64,000 bases of DNA, taken from the NCBI RefSeq assembly GCF_001685025.1, contig NZ_MAYU01000025.1:186001-250000 (forward strand), written 5' to 3'. The number at the start of each line of letters is the position of its first letter. Position 1 is the first letter of the stretch. Positions 9,764-18,646 of this stretch are shown here, one piece after another. The notes under the pieces are model-generated. The model ran no database searches and was not told the origin of the DNA. It saw only the letters and a program-made list of their open reading frames with translations. A program made the translations under genes and the position numbers. This stretch comes from Bacillus sp. FJAT-27225 (lineage in GTDB: Bacteria > Bacillota > Bacilli > Bacillales > Cytobacillaceae).

Positions 9764-10240
9764 ATGAATGAACTGAAGGATGTTTTTCTTGAACAGCTGA
9801 ATGCAACGTATAATGAATCAGGCTGGTTCACAGCACTGAAAGATGCACTTAACGGTGTTACTTTTGAGCAGGCGATATGGAGAGCCAATGAAAATTCCAA
9901 CTCGATTTGGGGCAACGTCCGCCATCTTGTGTATTGGAGCGAGTTCTTTTTGGAAAAATATAATCCCGGCTCTGTAGAAGAGATTCTTCAGCTTGAAAAT
10001 GCCCGCACCTTCGATGTGCCAGAGGAAGAAAAAAACGAAGAAAATTGGAAAAGGGAAGTGGAACGTCTCAAGCGGGCAATTGAAGGCTGGCGTGATGCAC
10101 TGAATGAGAAACCCGATAAGCTGAAGGAAGGCGACTGGGGTAAGCTCCTAAGCGGGTACTTGCTGCATAATGCCTATCATATCGGCCAAATCGTCACGAT
10201 TCGCAAGCAGCAGGAAAGCTGGACTGCTTCTGGACTTTAA
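9764..10240 (+). CDS. DinB-family protein
   Basis: A 158-residue four-helix-bundle protein of the DinB/YfiT superfamily, often metal-dependent thiol transferases such as bacillithiol S-transferases. Three likely metal-binding histidines are seen: NVRHLVYW (His53 region) and HNAYHIGQI near the C-terminus. AAAGGGGGAAAA precedes the ATG. It is monocistronic, followed by a tandem repeat array (10290-10472). Enzymatic role unproven. Confidence 0.85.
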   Translation: MNELKDVFLEQLNATYNESGWFTALKDALNGVTFEQAIWRANENSNSIWGNVRHLVYWSEFFLEKYNPGSVEEILQLENARTFDVPEEEKNEENWKREVERLKRAIEGWRDALNEKPDKLKEGDWGKLLSGYLLHNAYHIGQIVTIRKQQESWTASGL

Positions 10241-10289
10241 AGGAAGTATTAAAACATACAGCTGCAGGAAGAAGTCAGTTGCAATAATC

Positions 10290-10472
10290 TAAGTGAATAA
10301 TGTGACAAAGTCATTTATAGGAGTTTAAGTGACTTTGCAGTTGAAAATTATGTGACAAAGTCGTTTATAGAAGCTCTAAGTGACTTTACAGAGAAAAATA
10401 ATGTGACAAAGTCATTTATAGAAGTTTTAAGTGACTTTTTAGTAAAAAATTATGTGACAAAGTCTTTTATGG
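10290..10472 (+). repeat. 51-bp tandem array, family A (about 3.5 copies)
   Basis: The word TGTGACAAAGTC starts at 10301, 10351, 10402 and 10453 (periods 50, 51, 51). The complementary word TTAAGTGACTTT alternates with it. Each unit thus carries an inverted pair, CAAAGTCA / TGACTTTG. The same unit recurs at 30862-31070 and, on the other strand, at 56026-56236. It lies wholly between the DinB and the glycosylase-like genes and creates a spurious small ORF with repeated VTKSFIE residues. Confidence 0.9.
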
Positions 10473-10509
10473 CTGTGAATACCAACCGATTTAGTGAAAG
10501 GGGATGGCT

Positions 10510-11253
10510 ATGGGTATTGTCAGCACTTCGATGTTTTCTACTTATAAAACTAAAATTCTCTCACTGCAAGCCCCTTTTCACGAGGAGGATTTAAAGTCAC
10601 CAGAGTTCCTGCTCGACCGGGACGAAGACCGTAAGCTGGAAATCTACTACACGCCATTTGATTATATTAATAGGGAGGCTAAGGTTCTGATTGCCGGTAT
10701 TACACCAGGCATTCACCAGATGAAGGTTGCATTTCAAACAGTATGGGAATTGGGGAATCGAGGCATTGAGGATGAGGCGATTCTTCAAGAAGTAAAAAAG
10801 CGCTCGAGCTTTGAAGGCCCGATGCGCCGCAATCTAGTCGTTATGCTTGATGAATTGGGGCTGGCCGATTACCTTGGCTTGAGCACATCCATGGAGCTGT
10901 TTGGTCCTGCAAACCATCTCGTCCATACGGCATCCGTTCTTCCTCATGCCGTTTTTTACAACGGGAAAAATTATAGTGGCTCCAGCCCAGACATATGGAA
11001 AACGGATTTACTGCAAAGGCATATCTGTACATACTTCGCAAAGGATCATAGCTTACTTCGCTCACCGCTAATCATTCCTCTTGGTGTGAATGTTCAAAAG
11101 GTACTGGCTGAACTCGGAAAAGAGGGGTTTTTGGACACCCGCCATACGCTGGCTGGCTTCCCGCACCCATCGGGCAGCAACGGACACCGGCACCGCCAAT
11201 TCTCTGAGAACAAGGAGCGGCTGAAACAAGAAATAGCTCATTTTTTCGGCTAA
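10510..11253 (+). CDS. Uracil-DNA-glycosylase-superfamily-like protein
   Basis: About 247 residues. Two short motifs sit where UDG-superfamily active-site motifs are expected: VLIAGITPGIHQM (GxxPG type, motif 1) and AGFPHPSGSNGHRHRQF (HPS type, motif 3). This suggests a base-excision repair glycosylase or a degenerate relative. The Asp or Asn normally needed in motif 1 is not obvious, so activity is uncertain. The start at 10510 is favoured because AAAGGGG ends only at base 10503, leaving proper spacing; ATG 10504 touches that site. It follows a repeat array with no obvious promoter seen. Confidence 0.7.
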   Translation: MGIVSTSMFSTYKTKILSLQAPFHEEDLKSPEFLLDRDEDRKLEIYYTPFDYINREAKVLIAGITPGIHQMKVAFQTVWELGNRGIEDEAILQEVKKRSSFEGPMRRNLVVMLDELGLADYLGLSTSMELFGPANHLVHTASVLPHAVFYNGKNYSGSSPDIWKTDLLQRHICTYFAKDHSLLRSPLIIPLGVNVQKVLAELGKEGFLDTRHTLAGFPHPSGSNGHRHRQFSENKERLKQEIAHFFG

Positions 11254-11351
11254 TGGGGAAGGTTCTACTCTGCCGGAAAAAGGAAGATAACAGTTAATGA
11301 TTACCCTAAAGATTGTTTACATAATGAAGTTATTGGAAACAATTCGCTTTT

Positions 11352-11813
11352 TTATCCTGACATCCTCATCAGCCGCTCGTTTGTCATGTCAGCTAGGAGC
11401 TGATTGTTGAGTGTGCGAGCCATGGATTGGGTTAGATCCAAAACTTTCTTCATGCCTTCCTTGTAGCCGCGCTTGATGGCAAGCTCGTCACAGCGGATTT
11501 CCGATTCTACATTGTGCTGGTCTTTCTCAACCGGATGATCGATGTGGCCAAGCTCGTGCCAGATAATTGCTTCTTTAATATCGGGGTCAGAACAGAACTG
11601 TTTATAATCATATACAACAATAAACCAGTCAACTCCAGGGATTAATGATCTGTAAAACATCGTCAACAGCCGAGTATCGATTCCAATCAGTTCCAAATGC
11701 TGGCCGCTCTTAAGTCCATAGATTTTCAGGATGGTCTCTTTACCCTCAAGTATTACTACCTTGTCGTTCAGACCATATTTCTTTTTGTCTAATTCCTCGC
11801 AAAAACAAATCAT
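11352..11813 (-). CDS. Putative zinc metallopeptidase with HELGH motif
   Basis: About 153 residues. The zincin motif IIWHELGHIDHP (HExxH) is followed about 20 residues later by ESEIRCDELAIKRG, whose acidic residues could supply the third ligand in the manner of ImmA/IrrE-like or M78-type peptidases. No signal peptide, so it is likely cytosolic. The gene lies alone on the minus strand. The start ATG 11813 has GGGGGA about 8 bases upstream; two further in-frame starts lie upstream but would overlap that site. The substrate is unknown. Confidence 0.72.
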   Translation of the reverse strand: MICFCEELDKKKYGLNDKVVILEGKETILKIYGLKSGQHLELIGIDTRLLTMFYRSLIPGVDWFIVVYDYKQFCSDPDIKEAIIWHELGHIDHPVEKDQHNVESEIRCDELAIKRGYKEGMKKVLDLTQSMARTLNNQLLADMTNERLMRMSG

Positions 11814-12000
11814 TTTCATTTCCCCCATTTGCACGTTTTCTCTGTTAGTATTGTTAAATATATATTCAACTTTTAATCAATCTGAATGGACGGCAGGAAA
11901 ATTTATTTTTGTAAGTATACTATAGTGGTAACGCTTACAAAAAGATTTAATTTTACAAATATTCAAATAATTTTCTTGACAGAAAGGATTGATTCTGTGC

Positions 12001-12483
12001 ATGATACTCCGTTGGGTTTTAACCAATGTAATCCTTGTTGCTATAATTCTGTTTATCAGTCTTTACCGGGGTTATGACTCTAGTGCGATCCTTTACGGAA
12101 AACTAGTTGCACAGGCAGCGTTCATTCTTTTTCTTGTCAATTCAAACATGTATATAGTCTTTCTACTGATACGAAAAAGCAGGATTCGGGAAGTGAAGGT
12201 GAAACTGGCGAAGATCTCAAAAAAGCTGATGAGATACCACATTCCATTTGCGGTTTCAGCTTCTGTTTTGATTCTCGTCCACATTGGGATCATGGTGTAT
12301 ACATATTGGAGCAGCCTCCTCCAGCAGAAAATTCTAACTGGAATCGCTGCAGTAGCAATTCTCCCGATCCTGTTGTACAGTGGATATCGGCGGCATAAAA
12401 AAGCGACCGGCAGGCGCAGGAAGTCCCACTATTGGATGGCCTTTATCTTCCTGTTCTTTGTCGGTATTCACATTTTTGTATAA
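12001..12483 (+). CDS. Four-helix membrane protein with two bis-histidine pairs (possible b-type haem protein)
   Basis: About 160 residues with four predicted membrane helices. Helix 3 has His residues 14 apart (RYHIPF ... LVHIGI) and helix 4 repeats the spacing (SHYWMAF ... GIHIFV). Paired H-x13-H on neighbouring helices is the arrangement of ferric-reductase-like and cytochrome b561-like di-haem domains. A basic loop (SGYRRHKKATGRRRKS) joins the two. AAAGGA lies 12 bases before the ATG; TTG 11989 and CTG 11995 are alternatives. Haem binding is inferred from spacing alone. It may be co-transcribed with the GNAT gene 15 bp downstream. Confidence 0.6.
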   Translation: MILRWVLTNVILVAIILFISLYRGYDSSAILYGKLVAQAAFILFLVNSNMYIVFLLIRKSRIREVKVKLAKISKKLMRYHIPFAVSASVLILVHIGIMVYTYWSSLLQQKILTGIAAVAILPILLYSGYRRHKKATGRRRKSHYWMAFIFLFFVGIHIFV

Positions 12484-12498
12484 TTAAAGGAGAGAAAT

Positions 12499-12939
12499 AT
12501 GGGGGAGAACTTTAAGCTAATTGTTGAAACGAATCCGGATCATGCGCGTTATGTACGGGAAAGGCTCGTTGAATTTAATAAGCCTCATCTGTCGGAAGCC
12601 TATAGAATACCACTTGAGGACGTACATATTTTTTTAAAAGATGAACAGGGGACGATTGTCGGTGGACTGCTCGGTGGAATTAAACTGAAATGCCTCTACA
12701 TCGACATCTTTTGGCTTGATGAAACACTCAGGGGAGAAGGAAAGGGTAGTGAAGTTCTTGGGCTTGCTGAAAAATATGCTCTTGAAAAAGGCTGTACATT
12801 CGTAAAACTGGATACCTTCAGCTTCCAGGCGCCTGATTTTTATCAAAAACAAGGATATAAGATTTATGGCACGCTGGAGAATTTTCCAGAAGAAGGAATC
12901 ACTCATTATTATCTTTACAAAAAACTGGAGGAACAGTAA
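12499..12939 (+). CDS. GNAT-family N-acetyltransferase
   Basis: A 146-residue acetyltransferase. The acetyl-CoA binding motif A appears as LDETLRGEGKGSEVLGLAEKYA (R/Q-x-x-G-x-G/A type) and the C-terminal part as FYQKQGYKIYGTL. AAAGGAGAG precedes the ATG. It abuts the glutaredoxin gene, whose GTG start immediately follows this stop, so the two are co-translated. Substrate unknown. Confidence 0.85.
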   Translation: MGENFKLIVETNPDHARYVRERLVEFNKPHLSEAYRIPLEDVHIFLKDEQGTIVGGLLGGIKLKCLYIDIFWLDETLRGEGKGSEVLGLAEKYALEKGCTFVKLDTFSFQAPDFYQKQGYKIYGTLENFPEEGITHYYLYKKLEEQ

Positions 12940-13179
12940 GTGGAAGAGAAAGTGATCGTCTACACGACGAATGATTGCATTGAATGCACGATGGTAAAAA
13001 AGGTACTAAGTGAAGAAGGGGTGCCATTCGAGGTAAGGGATATTTCAGTGAACCCGGAATATAAGCGAGAAGTTGAGAAATACGGCTTCCTGGGCGTCCC
13101 GGTTACGGTGTATCGGGAAAATGCAGTAAAGGGCTTTACGAATGACCTTAAAGAAATTATCGAATCGGCAAAAAAATAG
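12940..13179 (+). CDS. Glutaredoxin / NrdH-like thiol-disulfide protein
   Basis: A 79-residue thioredoxin-fold protein with the redox motif CIEC (Cys12, Cys15) after VYTTND, and the cis-proline segment GVPVTVY. It reduces disulfides in cytosolic partners; in Firmicutes such proteins serve ribonucleotide reductase or bacillithiol chemistry. The start is GTG, directly after the GNAT stop, with AGGAAC inside the end of that gene as ribosome site. Its last codons form part of the hairpin at 13169-13197. Confidence 0.85.
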   Translation: MEEKVIVYTTNDCIECTMVKKVLSEEGVPFEVRDISVNPEYKREVEKYGFLGVPVTVYRENAVKGFTNDLKEIIESAKK

Positions 13180-13197
13180 CCAGCAATACTGGCTATT
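13169..13197 (-). terminator. Minus-strand terminator shared by overlapping gene ends
   Basis: On the minus strand AATAGCCAG TATTG CTGGCTATT is followed by TTTTTT. The stop codons of both convergent genes lie inside or beside the stem. On the plus strand there is no T run. Confidence 0.75.
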
Positions 13198-13567
13198 GCG
13201 TGGCATCCAATGAATGTAATTGTCCATACCTAATTGCTTCATCGAAAATAAAGAACAGCAGGGAAGCAGTCAGACTATAGAAAACAAGAAATTCACCTAA
13301 AAATAAGATGCTTCCAAAGAATAGATAGACAAGGAACCTGATGAACAGTGCAACGGGCTTAGGGTTTGTTTTTTTCGATAAAAAGTCAGCGAGCAGCGAA
13401 ACAGCAATGCCATACGAAAAAATAGCAACTGCAAAAACAAGAAAGATCAACCATAGTATGCTGGTATCGACTTGTTCTTTAAAGTAAACGAAAACAACCA
13501 ATGTAGATAGAATTGCCGTAACAATACCTGTCAACGCTTTTCTTTTTAAAACTAGAAACCAATCCAT
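13193..13567 (-). CDS. Small integral membrane protein
   Basis: About 124 residues with four predicted membrane helices (TGIVTAILSTLVVFVYF, ILWLIFLVFAVAIFSYGIAV, FIRFLVYLFFGSILFLG, FYSLTASLLFFIF). No motif recognised. The start ATG 13567 has AAAGGA 8 bases upstream. It is convergent with the glutaredoxin gene and divergent from the MATE gene. Function unknown. Confidence 0.7.
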   Translation of the reverse strand: MDWFLVLKRKALTGIVTAILSTLVVFVYFKEQVDTSILWLIFLVFAVAIFSYGIAVSLLADFLSKKTNPKPVALFIRFLVYLFFGSILFLGEFLVFYSLTASLLFFIFDEAIRYGQLHSLDATQ

Positions 13568-13668
13568 CACATCAATCCTTTGAAAGAGTTTGAATTTTCT
13601 GCTTTTATTATAAGAATTTTTGTTTATATTGTAAATTGACCATAAGAATCTTTTACCAGGAGTTTACT

Positions 13669-15042
13669 ATGTACCAGACCTTTACGATGAGAGAAAAAAT
13701 AAAACAAATCGTTATTATGCTTATTCCAATCCTAATCACTCAGCTCGGGATGTTCTCAATGGTGTTTTTTAATACTATTATGACAGGGCGCTACAATGCT
13801 GCTGACCTTGCCGGAGTCGCAATCGGATCGTCAATCTGGAATCCGGTTTTTATCGGCCTGAGCGGAATTTTGCTTGCGGTATCACCGATAGCAGCACAGC
13901 GCATTGGAGAGAAGAAAGATAAAGAGGTAGCCTCAACGCTATCACATGGAATCTATTTAGGATTCATAATAGCGGTAATTGTTCTGATTGCCGGAGCTTT
14001 TGCGTTGAATCCAATTCTTGACTTTATGGATTTGAAGCCTCGTGTCAGGGAAACCGCCCATGCGTATTTGATCGGTTTAAGCCTTGGAATCATTCCGTTA
14101 TTTATTTTTAACGTCTTGCGCTCGTTTATTTATGCACTCGGCAATACAAGGATCGTTATGTTCATCCTTCTATCGTCCTTGCCGTTCAGCTTGTTTTTGA
14201 ACTACGTCCTCATTTATGGGTACCTCGGTTTACCTGAAATGGGCGGGGCCGGTGCTGGCTATGCAACATCCCTTACGTACTGGATCCTCTGCGGGATTAC
14301 GTTTTATATTATAAAAACCAGGGAGCCATTCTCCACTTACTTCTCAAGGGCCAATTTTAAAAAAGTAGTGGGCAAAGAATTTTCCGAAATTCTAAAAATC
14401 GGAGTCCCAATGGGCCTGTCCGCATTTTTCGAAACAAGTATGTTCGCCATCGTTACAATATTGATATCAAAATTCAGCATTACAACGATTGCCGCATACC
14501 AGTCCGCATTAAATGTTGCTTCGTTTATGTACATGATTCCGCTGTCCATATCAATGGCATTGACAGTCCTCGTCAGCTTTGAAGTTGGTTCAAAGCGAAA
14601 TCGGGATGCACATGTGTACAGCTGGCTTGGCATCGGGCTTTCCTTGCTGATTGCCCTTGTTACCGGAAGTCTTGTCGTCCTATTCAGGGATCAGGTTGCC
14701 AGCCTTTATTCGAACGATAGCGCTGTTGTTGCGCTTACAGCCGCATTTCTTATTTACGCATTGTTTTTCCAAATCGCCGATGCCATTCAGGCCACTGCGC
14801 TGTCGGCACTACGGGGATATAAAGATGTGAACCTCGCCTTTATTATGACGCTCATCGCGTACTGGCTTATCTGCCTGCCGCTTGGCTACGCTCTTTCCCA
14901 CTTTACTGCGTTGGGAGCGACCGGCTATTGGATTGGGCTGACAATTGGGCTGTTTGCAGCAGGGGTCGCCTTATCAATGCGGTTAATCTATATCCAGAAA
15001 AAGAAATTTCCAAGTGGACAAATCAGCACCGAAACCTTCTAA
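13669..15042 (+). CDS. MATE-family multidrug/toxin efflux transporter (NorM-like)
   Basis: About 457 residues and 12 predicted membrane helices in the two-half MATE layout. Typical segments are PILITQLGMFSMVFFNTIMTGRYNA at the N-terminus, LGNTRIVM and the GAGYATSLTYW segment in mid-protein, and QATALSALRGYKDVN in the second half. These pumps exchange cationic compounds for Na+ or H+. The ATG at 13669 is chosen for its CAGGAG site; the ORF opens 33 bases earlier without one. Monocistronic, with a terminator that overlaps the stop codon. Substrate unknown. Confidence 0.92.
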   Translation: MYQTFTMREKIKQIVIMLIPILITQLGMFSMVFFNTIMTGRYNAADLAGVAIGSSIWNPVFIGLSGILLAVSPIAAQRIGEKKDKEVASTLSHGIYLGFIIAVIVLIAGAFALNPILDFMDLKPRVRETAHAYLIGLSLGIIPLFIFNVLRSFIYALGNTRIVMFILLSSLPFSLFLNYVLIYGYLGLPEMGGAGAGYATSLTYWILCGITFYIIKTREPFSTYFSRANFKKVVGKEFSEILKIGVPMGLSAFFETSMFAIVTILISKFSITTIAAYQSALNVASFMYMIPLSISMALTVLVSFEVGSKRNRDAHVYSWLGIGLSLLIALVTGSLVVLFRDQVASLYSNDSAVVALTAAFLIYALFFQIADAIQATALSALRGYKDVNLAFIMTLIAYWLICLPLGYALSHFTALGATGYWIGLTIGLFAAGVALSMRLIYIQKKKFPSGQISTETF

Positions 15043-15072
15043 TCCGTTCTGGATTGAAGGTTTTCTTTTTTC
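15033..15072 (+). terminator. Terminator overlapping the MATE stop codon
   Basis: Stem AACCTTCTAATCC / GGATTGAAGGTT with TTTTCTTTTTT. The gene's TAA lies in the left arm. Confidence 0.8.
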
Positions 15073-15108
15073 TTTAAGTTTGGGGATACTACGTTAGAGG
15101 TGGTTACG

Positions 15109-15528
15109 ATGTTTAAAAAGTTCCTTGTCTGTTTATTTTTTCTTGGATGCCTGGCTATCCATGTTGAAGCCGAAACTAACCTGCCAGTCGAACTATTTGA
15201 TATTAACAAAGGACAGGTAGTTAAATCCGTCCAGTCAACAGCGGAAATACAACAAGAAGCATCAAAGTTCCTTCAAGAAATCACAGGTGTTTATCAGAAA
15301 ATCAACCCTATACCGAAGGAAGGATTTATGATAAAAATACCCCTAAGTCCTCCGAACAAGGTTGAAAATCAATGGTTCAAAGGCGATACAGATGAAGTAA
15401 TTGTCGTTTTTCCCAGCTTTGAAGCACCGTTTCTTATGCTGTTTGATAACAAAAACAACGTACATATCTTTACATTTAAAGGTGATACAAGCCGATTGCT
15501 CGAATTAATCAACTATAAACGCACTTGA
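15109..15528 (+). CDS. Small secreted protein of unknown function
   Basis: About 139 residues with a signal peptide (MFKKFLVCLFFLGCLAIHVEAE, probable AxA-type cleavage after VEA). The mature part is mixed alpha/beta ([42 protein letters not shown]). I do not recognise the family firmly. AGAGGTGG lies before ATG 15109; the upstream GTG at 15100 is within that site. It is followed by the repeat array at 15562-15716. Confidence 0.72.
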   Translation: MFKKFLVCLFFLGCLAIHVEAETNLPVELFDINKGQVVKSVQSTAEIQQEASKFLQEITGVYQKINPIPKEGFMIKIPLSPPNKVENQWFKGDTDEVIVVFPSFEAPFLMLFDNKNNVHIFTFKGDTSRLLELINYKRT

Positions 15529-15561
15529 AAATAATTTTTTTCAAATAGAGCTATGGATAAA

Positions 15562-15716
15562 GTATATTATTGGTGACATTTCGCCCCTAAGATTGTTCTA
15601 GAACGATACCAATAAAGCTTGTTGGTCACATTTGCCTTTAAAAATTCATCAAAACGATACCAATACAGCTTATTGATGACATTTCGTGTCTAAAAATGAA
15701 CTAAGACGGTACCAAT
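15562..15716. repeat. 51-bp tandem array, GATACCAAT/ATTGGTGACATTT type (3 copies)
   Basis: The word TTGGTGACATTT (or variants) begins near 15570, 15622 and 15673, and ACGATACCAAT at 15603, 15654 and 15705. The period is 51-52 bp. The two words are an inverted pair (TATTGGT / ACCAATA). The array is intergenic and its sequence is unlike the other arrays. Confidence 0.85.
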
Positions 15717-15935
15717 GTCCCCCGCTGATTCCATTTGGCTATTTTTACGAACTAAAATGTGTAAGAACGCCGTCGCTCTATTGGCGGCATTTTTGATGGG
15801 GAAAAATGTGAATTTCAGAATGATAAATAGTATTATATAGACAATTTGGAAAATCTCGTTCAAAATAAGAAGATGTTCAATAAGCAAATGAATCATATAG
15901 TTTTAAAAAATACAAAAAGTGGGCAGGCGAACAAC

Positions 15936-16313
15936 ATGATTGAGGTAAAATCATCTCCACTCAGTAATGGGGAATTCAATAGAGGGGTATTTGCTACACA
16001 GGATATCAAAAAAGGGACGCTCATTCACGAGGCACCGGTCATTTCCTATCCAAACGAACAACATGAGCATATTGAGAAAACACTCCTTGCTGACTATGCA
16101 TTTGAGTATGGAATTAATCATACAGCAATCCTTCTCGGATATGGAATGTTATTTAATCATTCCTATGAACCCAACGCAATTTATGATATTAATTTTGACA
16201 ACCACACCTTTGAGTTTTATGCTTACACAGATATAAAAGCAGGGGAAGAAATTTTAATCAACTATAATGGCGATGTAGACGACCGTGAAGAGCTTTGGTT
16301 CAACAAGGAGTAA
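15936..16313 (+). CDS. SET-domain protein (putative lysine methyltransferase)
   Basis: About 125 residues that are nearly all SET domain. The N-terminal strand GVFATQDIKKGTLIHEAPVI is followed by the pseudoknot-forming LFNHSYEPNAIYD (NHS motif) and FYAYTDIKAGEEILINYNG, where the Tyr closes the active site. SET enzymes transfer methyl groups from SAM to protein lysines. The start is uncertain: ATG 15936 with AGGCGA upstream gives a complete domain, while the frame opens at 15846. Bacterial SET proteins of this size are known in bacilli, but targets are unclear. Confidence 0.78.
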   Translation: MIEVKSSPLSNGEFNRGVFATQDIKKGTLIHEAPVISYPNEQHEHIEKTLLADYAFEYGINHTAILLGYGMLFNHSYEPNAIYDINFDNHTFEFYAYTDIKAGEEILINYNGDVDDREELWFNKE

Positions 16314-16380
16314 ACGAGGGCTGCAAAGGGATATTGGAACAAAAAAATTAAATAGCAACTAAATCAGGGGGAAGAGGAGT

Positions 16381-16926
16381 ATGAATCGTACGCTTGTGTT
16401 ATTAATGATGGTAAGCATTTTTATGATGGCAGGTTGTACAAATGAAAGCGGAGCCGCAAGTAAACCTCAAGAAACCAAACAAGAAATCAGTAAGAAAGAA
16501 ATTGAACTAAGCCGAAAGATAACCGAACTAGAAAAACAAATTGAAGCCGCTCAAAAGGAAAAAGAAGCCTTTACTGCAATCATTAACATAGCCAAGGATT
16601 TTGTTCGAGCTCATACTTCAGGTGACCAGGAATCACTCAAATTTCTATTATCCACCGAACTCTCCCTCGAAGAAGTGGACAACAAGCTATATATTAAAAG
16701 CGGCTCGGAAGAATGGTTGCTTTATTCAGGCGGAGATACTGCGCTAGAAAACTGGGTCCTCCAGGGTTTTGACTATCAGCCTGAAAACGATGTCTATATC
16801 GTACGTATTCGGGAATTGTACAAAGATAAAAACGGTAATCTTGTCAGTCCACCGACATTCCTCAATCTAACTTTCAAACTGGAGAACAACGAGTGGAAGG
16901 TATCAGGGCTAAATTTTGATGTATAG
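16381..16926 (+). CDS. Putative lipoprotein with N-terminal coiled coil
   Basis: 181 residues. The signal peptide ends in lipobox MAGC (Cys19). A charged coiled coil follows (about 33-65, EIELSRKITELEKQIEAAQKE), then a domain with VRAHTSGDQESLKFLLS and FKLENNEWKVSGLNFDV resembling NTF2-like or DUF4878-type folds. GGGGGAAGAGG precedes the ATG. Exported and membrane-anchored. Function unknown. Confidence 0.78.
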   Translation: MNRTLVLLMMVSIFMMAGCTNESGAASKPQETKQEISKKEIELSRKITELEKQIEAAQKEKEAFTAIINIAKDFVRAHTSGDQESLKFLLSTELSLEEVDNKLYIKSGSEEWLLYSGGDTALENWVLQGFDYQPENDVYIVRIRELYKDKNGNLVSPPTFLNLTFKLENNEWKVSGLNFDV

Positions 16927-16938
16927 ATAAAGGCAATG

Positions 16939-16970
16939 AAGAGCCCCGGGCAATATCCGGGGCTCTTTTA
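16939..16970 (+). terminator. Terminator after the lipoprotein gene
   Basis: Stem GAGCCCCGG / CCGGGGCTC around a CAATAT-type loop, followed by TTTTATT. It abuts the end of the convergent peptidase gene. Confidence 0.88.
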
Positions 16971-18545
16971 TTAACAATAAAGCTCGACAAAATACTGAGG
17001 ATTCAGCTTTTCGCCGGTGACACGGCGAATTTTTTCATTCCAGTTATACAATGCTCCCGGCTTGAAAAACTCGTCGATAAGCATCGTTCCAGTCTGTTCA
17101 ACGAAAAACTCCTCAGAAATGGTCCGCTCGATATGGCGCTGGAGCTGTGCGGCTGTCAGTTCGCCAAGCAGGTAATTCTGATAGTAAACCGGTGCGAGCG
17201 TAAAGTGAATTTTCGCAGCCCAGTCCGGATTGCTCCTGTCTTCGGGTGGAGTGACCAGCTGAATTTCCTCTACCGTTTTCCACCACAGTGCATTCAAATC
17301 CTGTTCCGGATTTTCATACAACTCTCTTTCAAAAAAGACAAACGTGATGATCCAGCGTCCCGAAATCAGCATTTGAAGCTGCTGATAGTGTTCTAGTTCC
17401 GAAGAAAGACCCGCCATGACATCCTGGTCAATTTCTAAAAATCTGCTCAGCCAGCGGGGATCTTTGCCCATTTTTCCAAACAGCATCGCAATTGCTTCAG
17501 TCGTTAACGTATGAGCCGGAGAGCGAAGGCTTAAGGGCAGATTTCTATCAGTGTATTTAAAATAGGCAGCATGCCCGAATTCATGAAGATTCGTTTCCAT
17601 CCAATAAGAGCTTGGCGTCAGATTGCAGAGGACCCGGACATCCCCTTTTCTGTCGATATCGGTGCAAAAGGCAGTCGGATTTTTGCCGGGCCGCGGATAC
17701 AGATCACTTTTTTCATACAGGTCCACAATGTCAATTCCAATTGAATTGAACGTATCCGTCGTCATCTGGACAAGGTCCTTGTCCTGATAAAAACGGTCCA
17801 GGTTCGCTGCGTCAGATGGAGGAGCCTCCTGGAAAAATGGATCAACATAATGCCATGGCCGGATGTCGGATGGTTCAATACCAAACCTGGCCGCAAGGCG
17901 CGCATCCAGATCCGTCTTAAGTCTTCGGTAGGTGTCGTCGGATTTCTCAATTAAATCATGAAATATCGTAAATATCTCGTCCCGGTCCAGTTCTTGATTC
18001 TTGAAGGACATTTCATGGTAGTTTGAAAATCCAAGCAGGCGTGCTGCCTCATTCCGTTTTTTGACAAGTTCGAGCAAGTCCTTCCCGACAGCCATTCCTA
18101 CTTCTTTGCTCGCAAACCATACCTTTTTTCGTAGTTCCTGGTCTTCGGAGTTAATCAGCACGTCACGGATATCGTTGGCTGAATATGTTTTTCCATCAAC
18201 TTTTGGTGAATATGTATTGAAACGCAAGTTGAGCTCGGACGAACGTTTTGATAAATCCGCCAGCATCTCCTCGGGAAGCTGGTTTTCCTCCATACTGGTG
18301 AGGAATACCTCAAATTCCCGGCGCTGCTCAGGCGTTAAATCTTCCTGCAACGCAAATTTTTGTGCCTGTTCATATGTATCCTTGTCTGAGAAAAATAAGC
18401 TGAATTTTGTACTGGCTTCGCTCAGCTTTTCCGCCCATTCAGGGGAACCTGTCGTTTGGGCCATCCAGCTTGTTTCAGTCACAACCTCCAAAAGCGCCTC
18501 CATTTCAGCATTTAATTTTTTCAAAAAAACCTCTGCACTGCTCAT
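16971..18545 (-). CDS. M3/M2-type zinc metallopeptidase (oligopeptidase)
   Basis: A 524-residue cytosolic metallopeptidase. The zinc motif HEFGHAAYF (His321, Glu322, His325) is followed by TTEAIAMLFG, whose Glu350 fits the third ligand as in thermolysin-clan (gluzincin) M2/M3 enzymes. The all-helical N-terminal lid, including KRNEAARLLGFSNYHEMSF, is typical of oligoendopeptidases. There is no signal peptide, in line with intracellular peptide turnover. The ATG is preceded by GGCAGGAA. Exact family (M2-like, M3 or M3B) is not resolved. Confidence 0.88.
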   Translation of the reverse strand: MSSAEVFLKKLNAEMEALLEVVTETSWMAQTTGSPEWAEKLSEASTKFSLFFSDKDTYEQAQKFALQEDLTPEQRREFEVFLTSMEENQLPEEMLADLSKRSSELNLRFNTYSPKVDGKTYSANDIRDVLINSEDQELRKKVWFASKEVGMAVGKDLLELVKKRNEAARLLGFSNYHEMSFKNQELDRDEIFTIFHDLIEKSDDTYRRLKTDLDARLAARFGIEPSDIRPWHYVDPFFQEAPPSDAANLDRFYQDKDLVQMTTDTFNSIGIDIVDLYEKSDLYPRPGKNPTAFCTDIDRKGDVRVLCNLTPSSYWMETNLHEFGHAAYFKYTDRNLPLSLRSPAHTLTTEAIAMLFGKMGKDPRWLSRFLEIDQDVMAGLSSELEHYQQLQMLISGRWIITFVFFERELYENPEQDLNALWWKTVEEIQLVTPPEDRSNPDWAAKIHFTLAPVYYQNYLLGELTAAQLQRHIERTISEEFFVEQTGTMLIDEFFKPGALYNWNEKIRRVTGEKLNPQYFVELYC

Positions 18546-18646
18546 TGTGTTTCCTGCCTTTCTGGCTTAAAATTGTCACTATATTTTAAATTGTATAGCA
18601 AGTAGTAAAATCGTACCACTACCTTTTACAAAGAGGGGGAAGAATT

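Noticed and set aside
10352-10594. 80-residue plus-strand ORF with repeated VTKSFIE residues
   Set aside because: It is the translation of the 51-bp family A repeat and then runs into the glycosylase-like gene in another frame. No ribosome site.
18061-18570. 169-residue ORF antisense to the M3-type peptidase
   Set aside because: A Ser/Phe-rich shadow in the complementary frame of a clearly coding gene; no ribosome site or motif.
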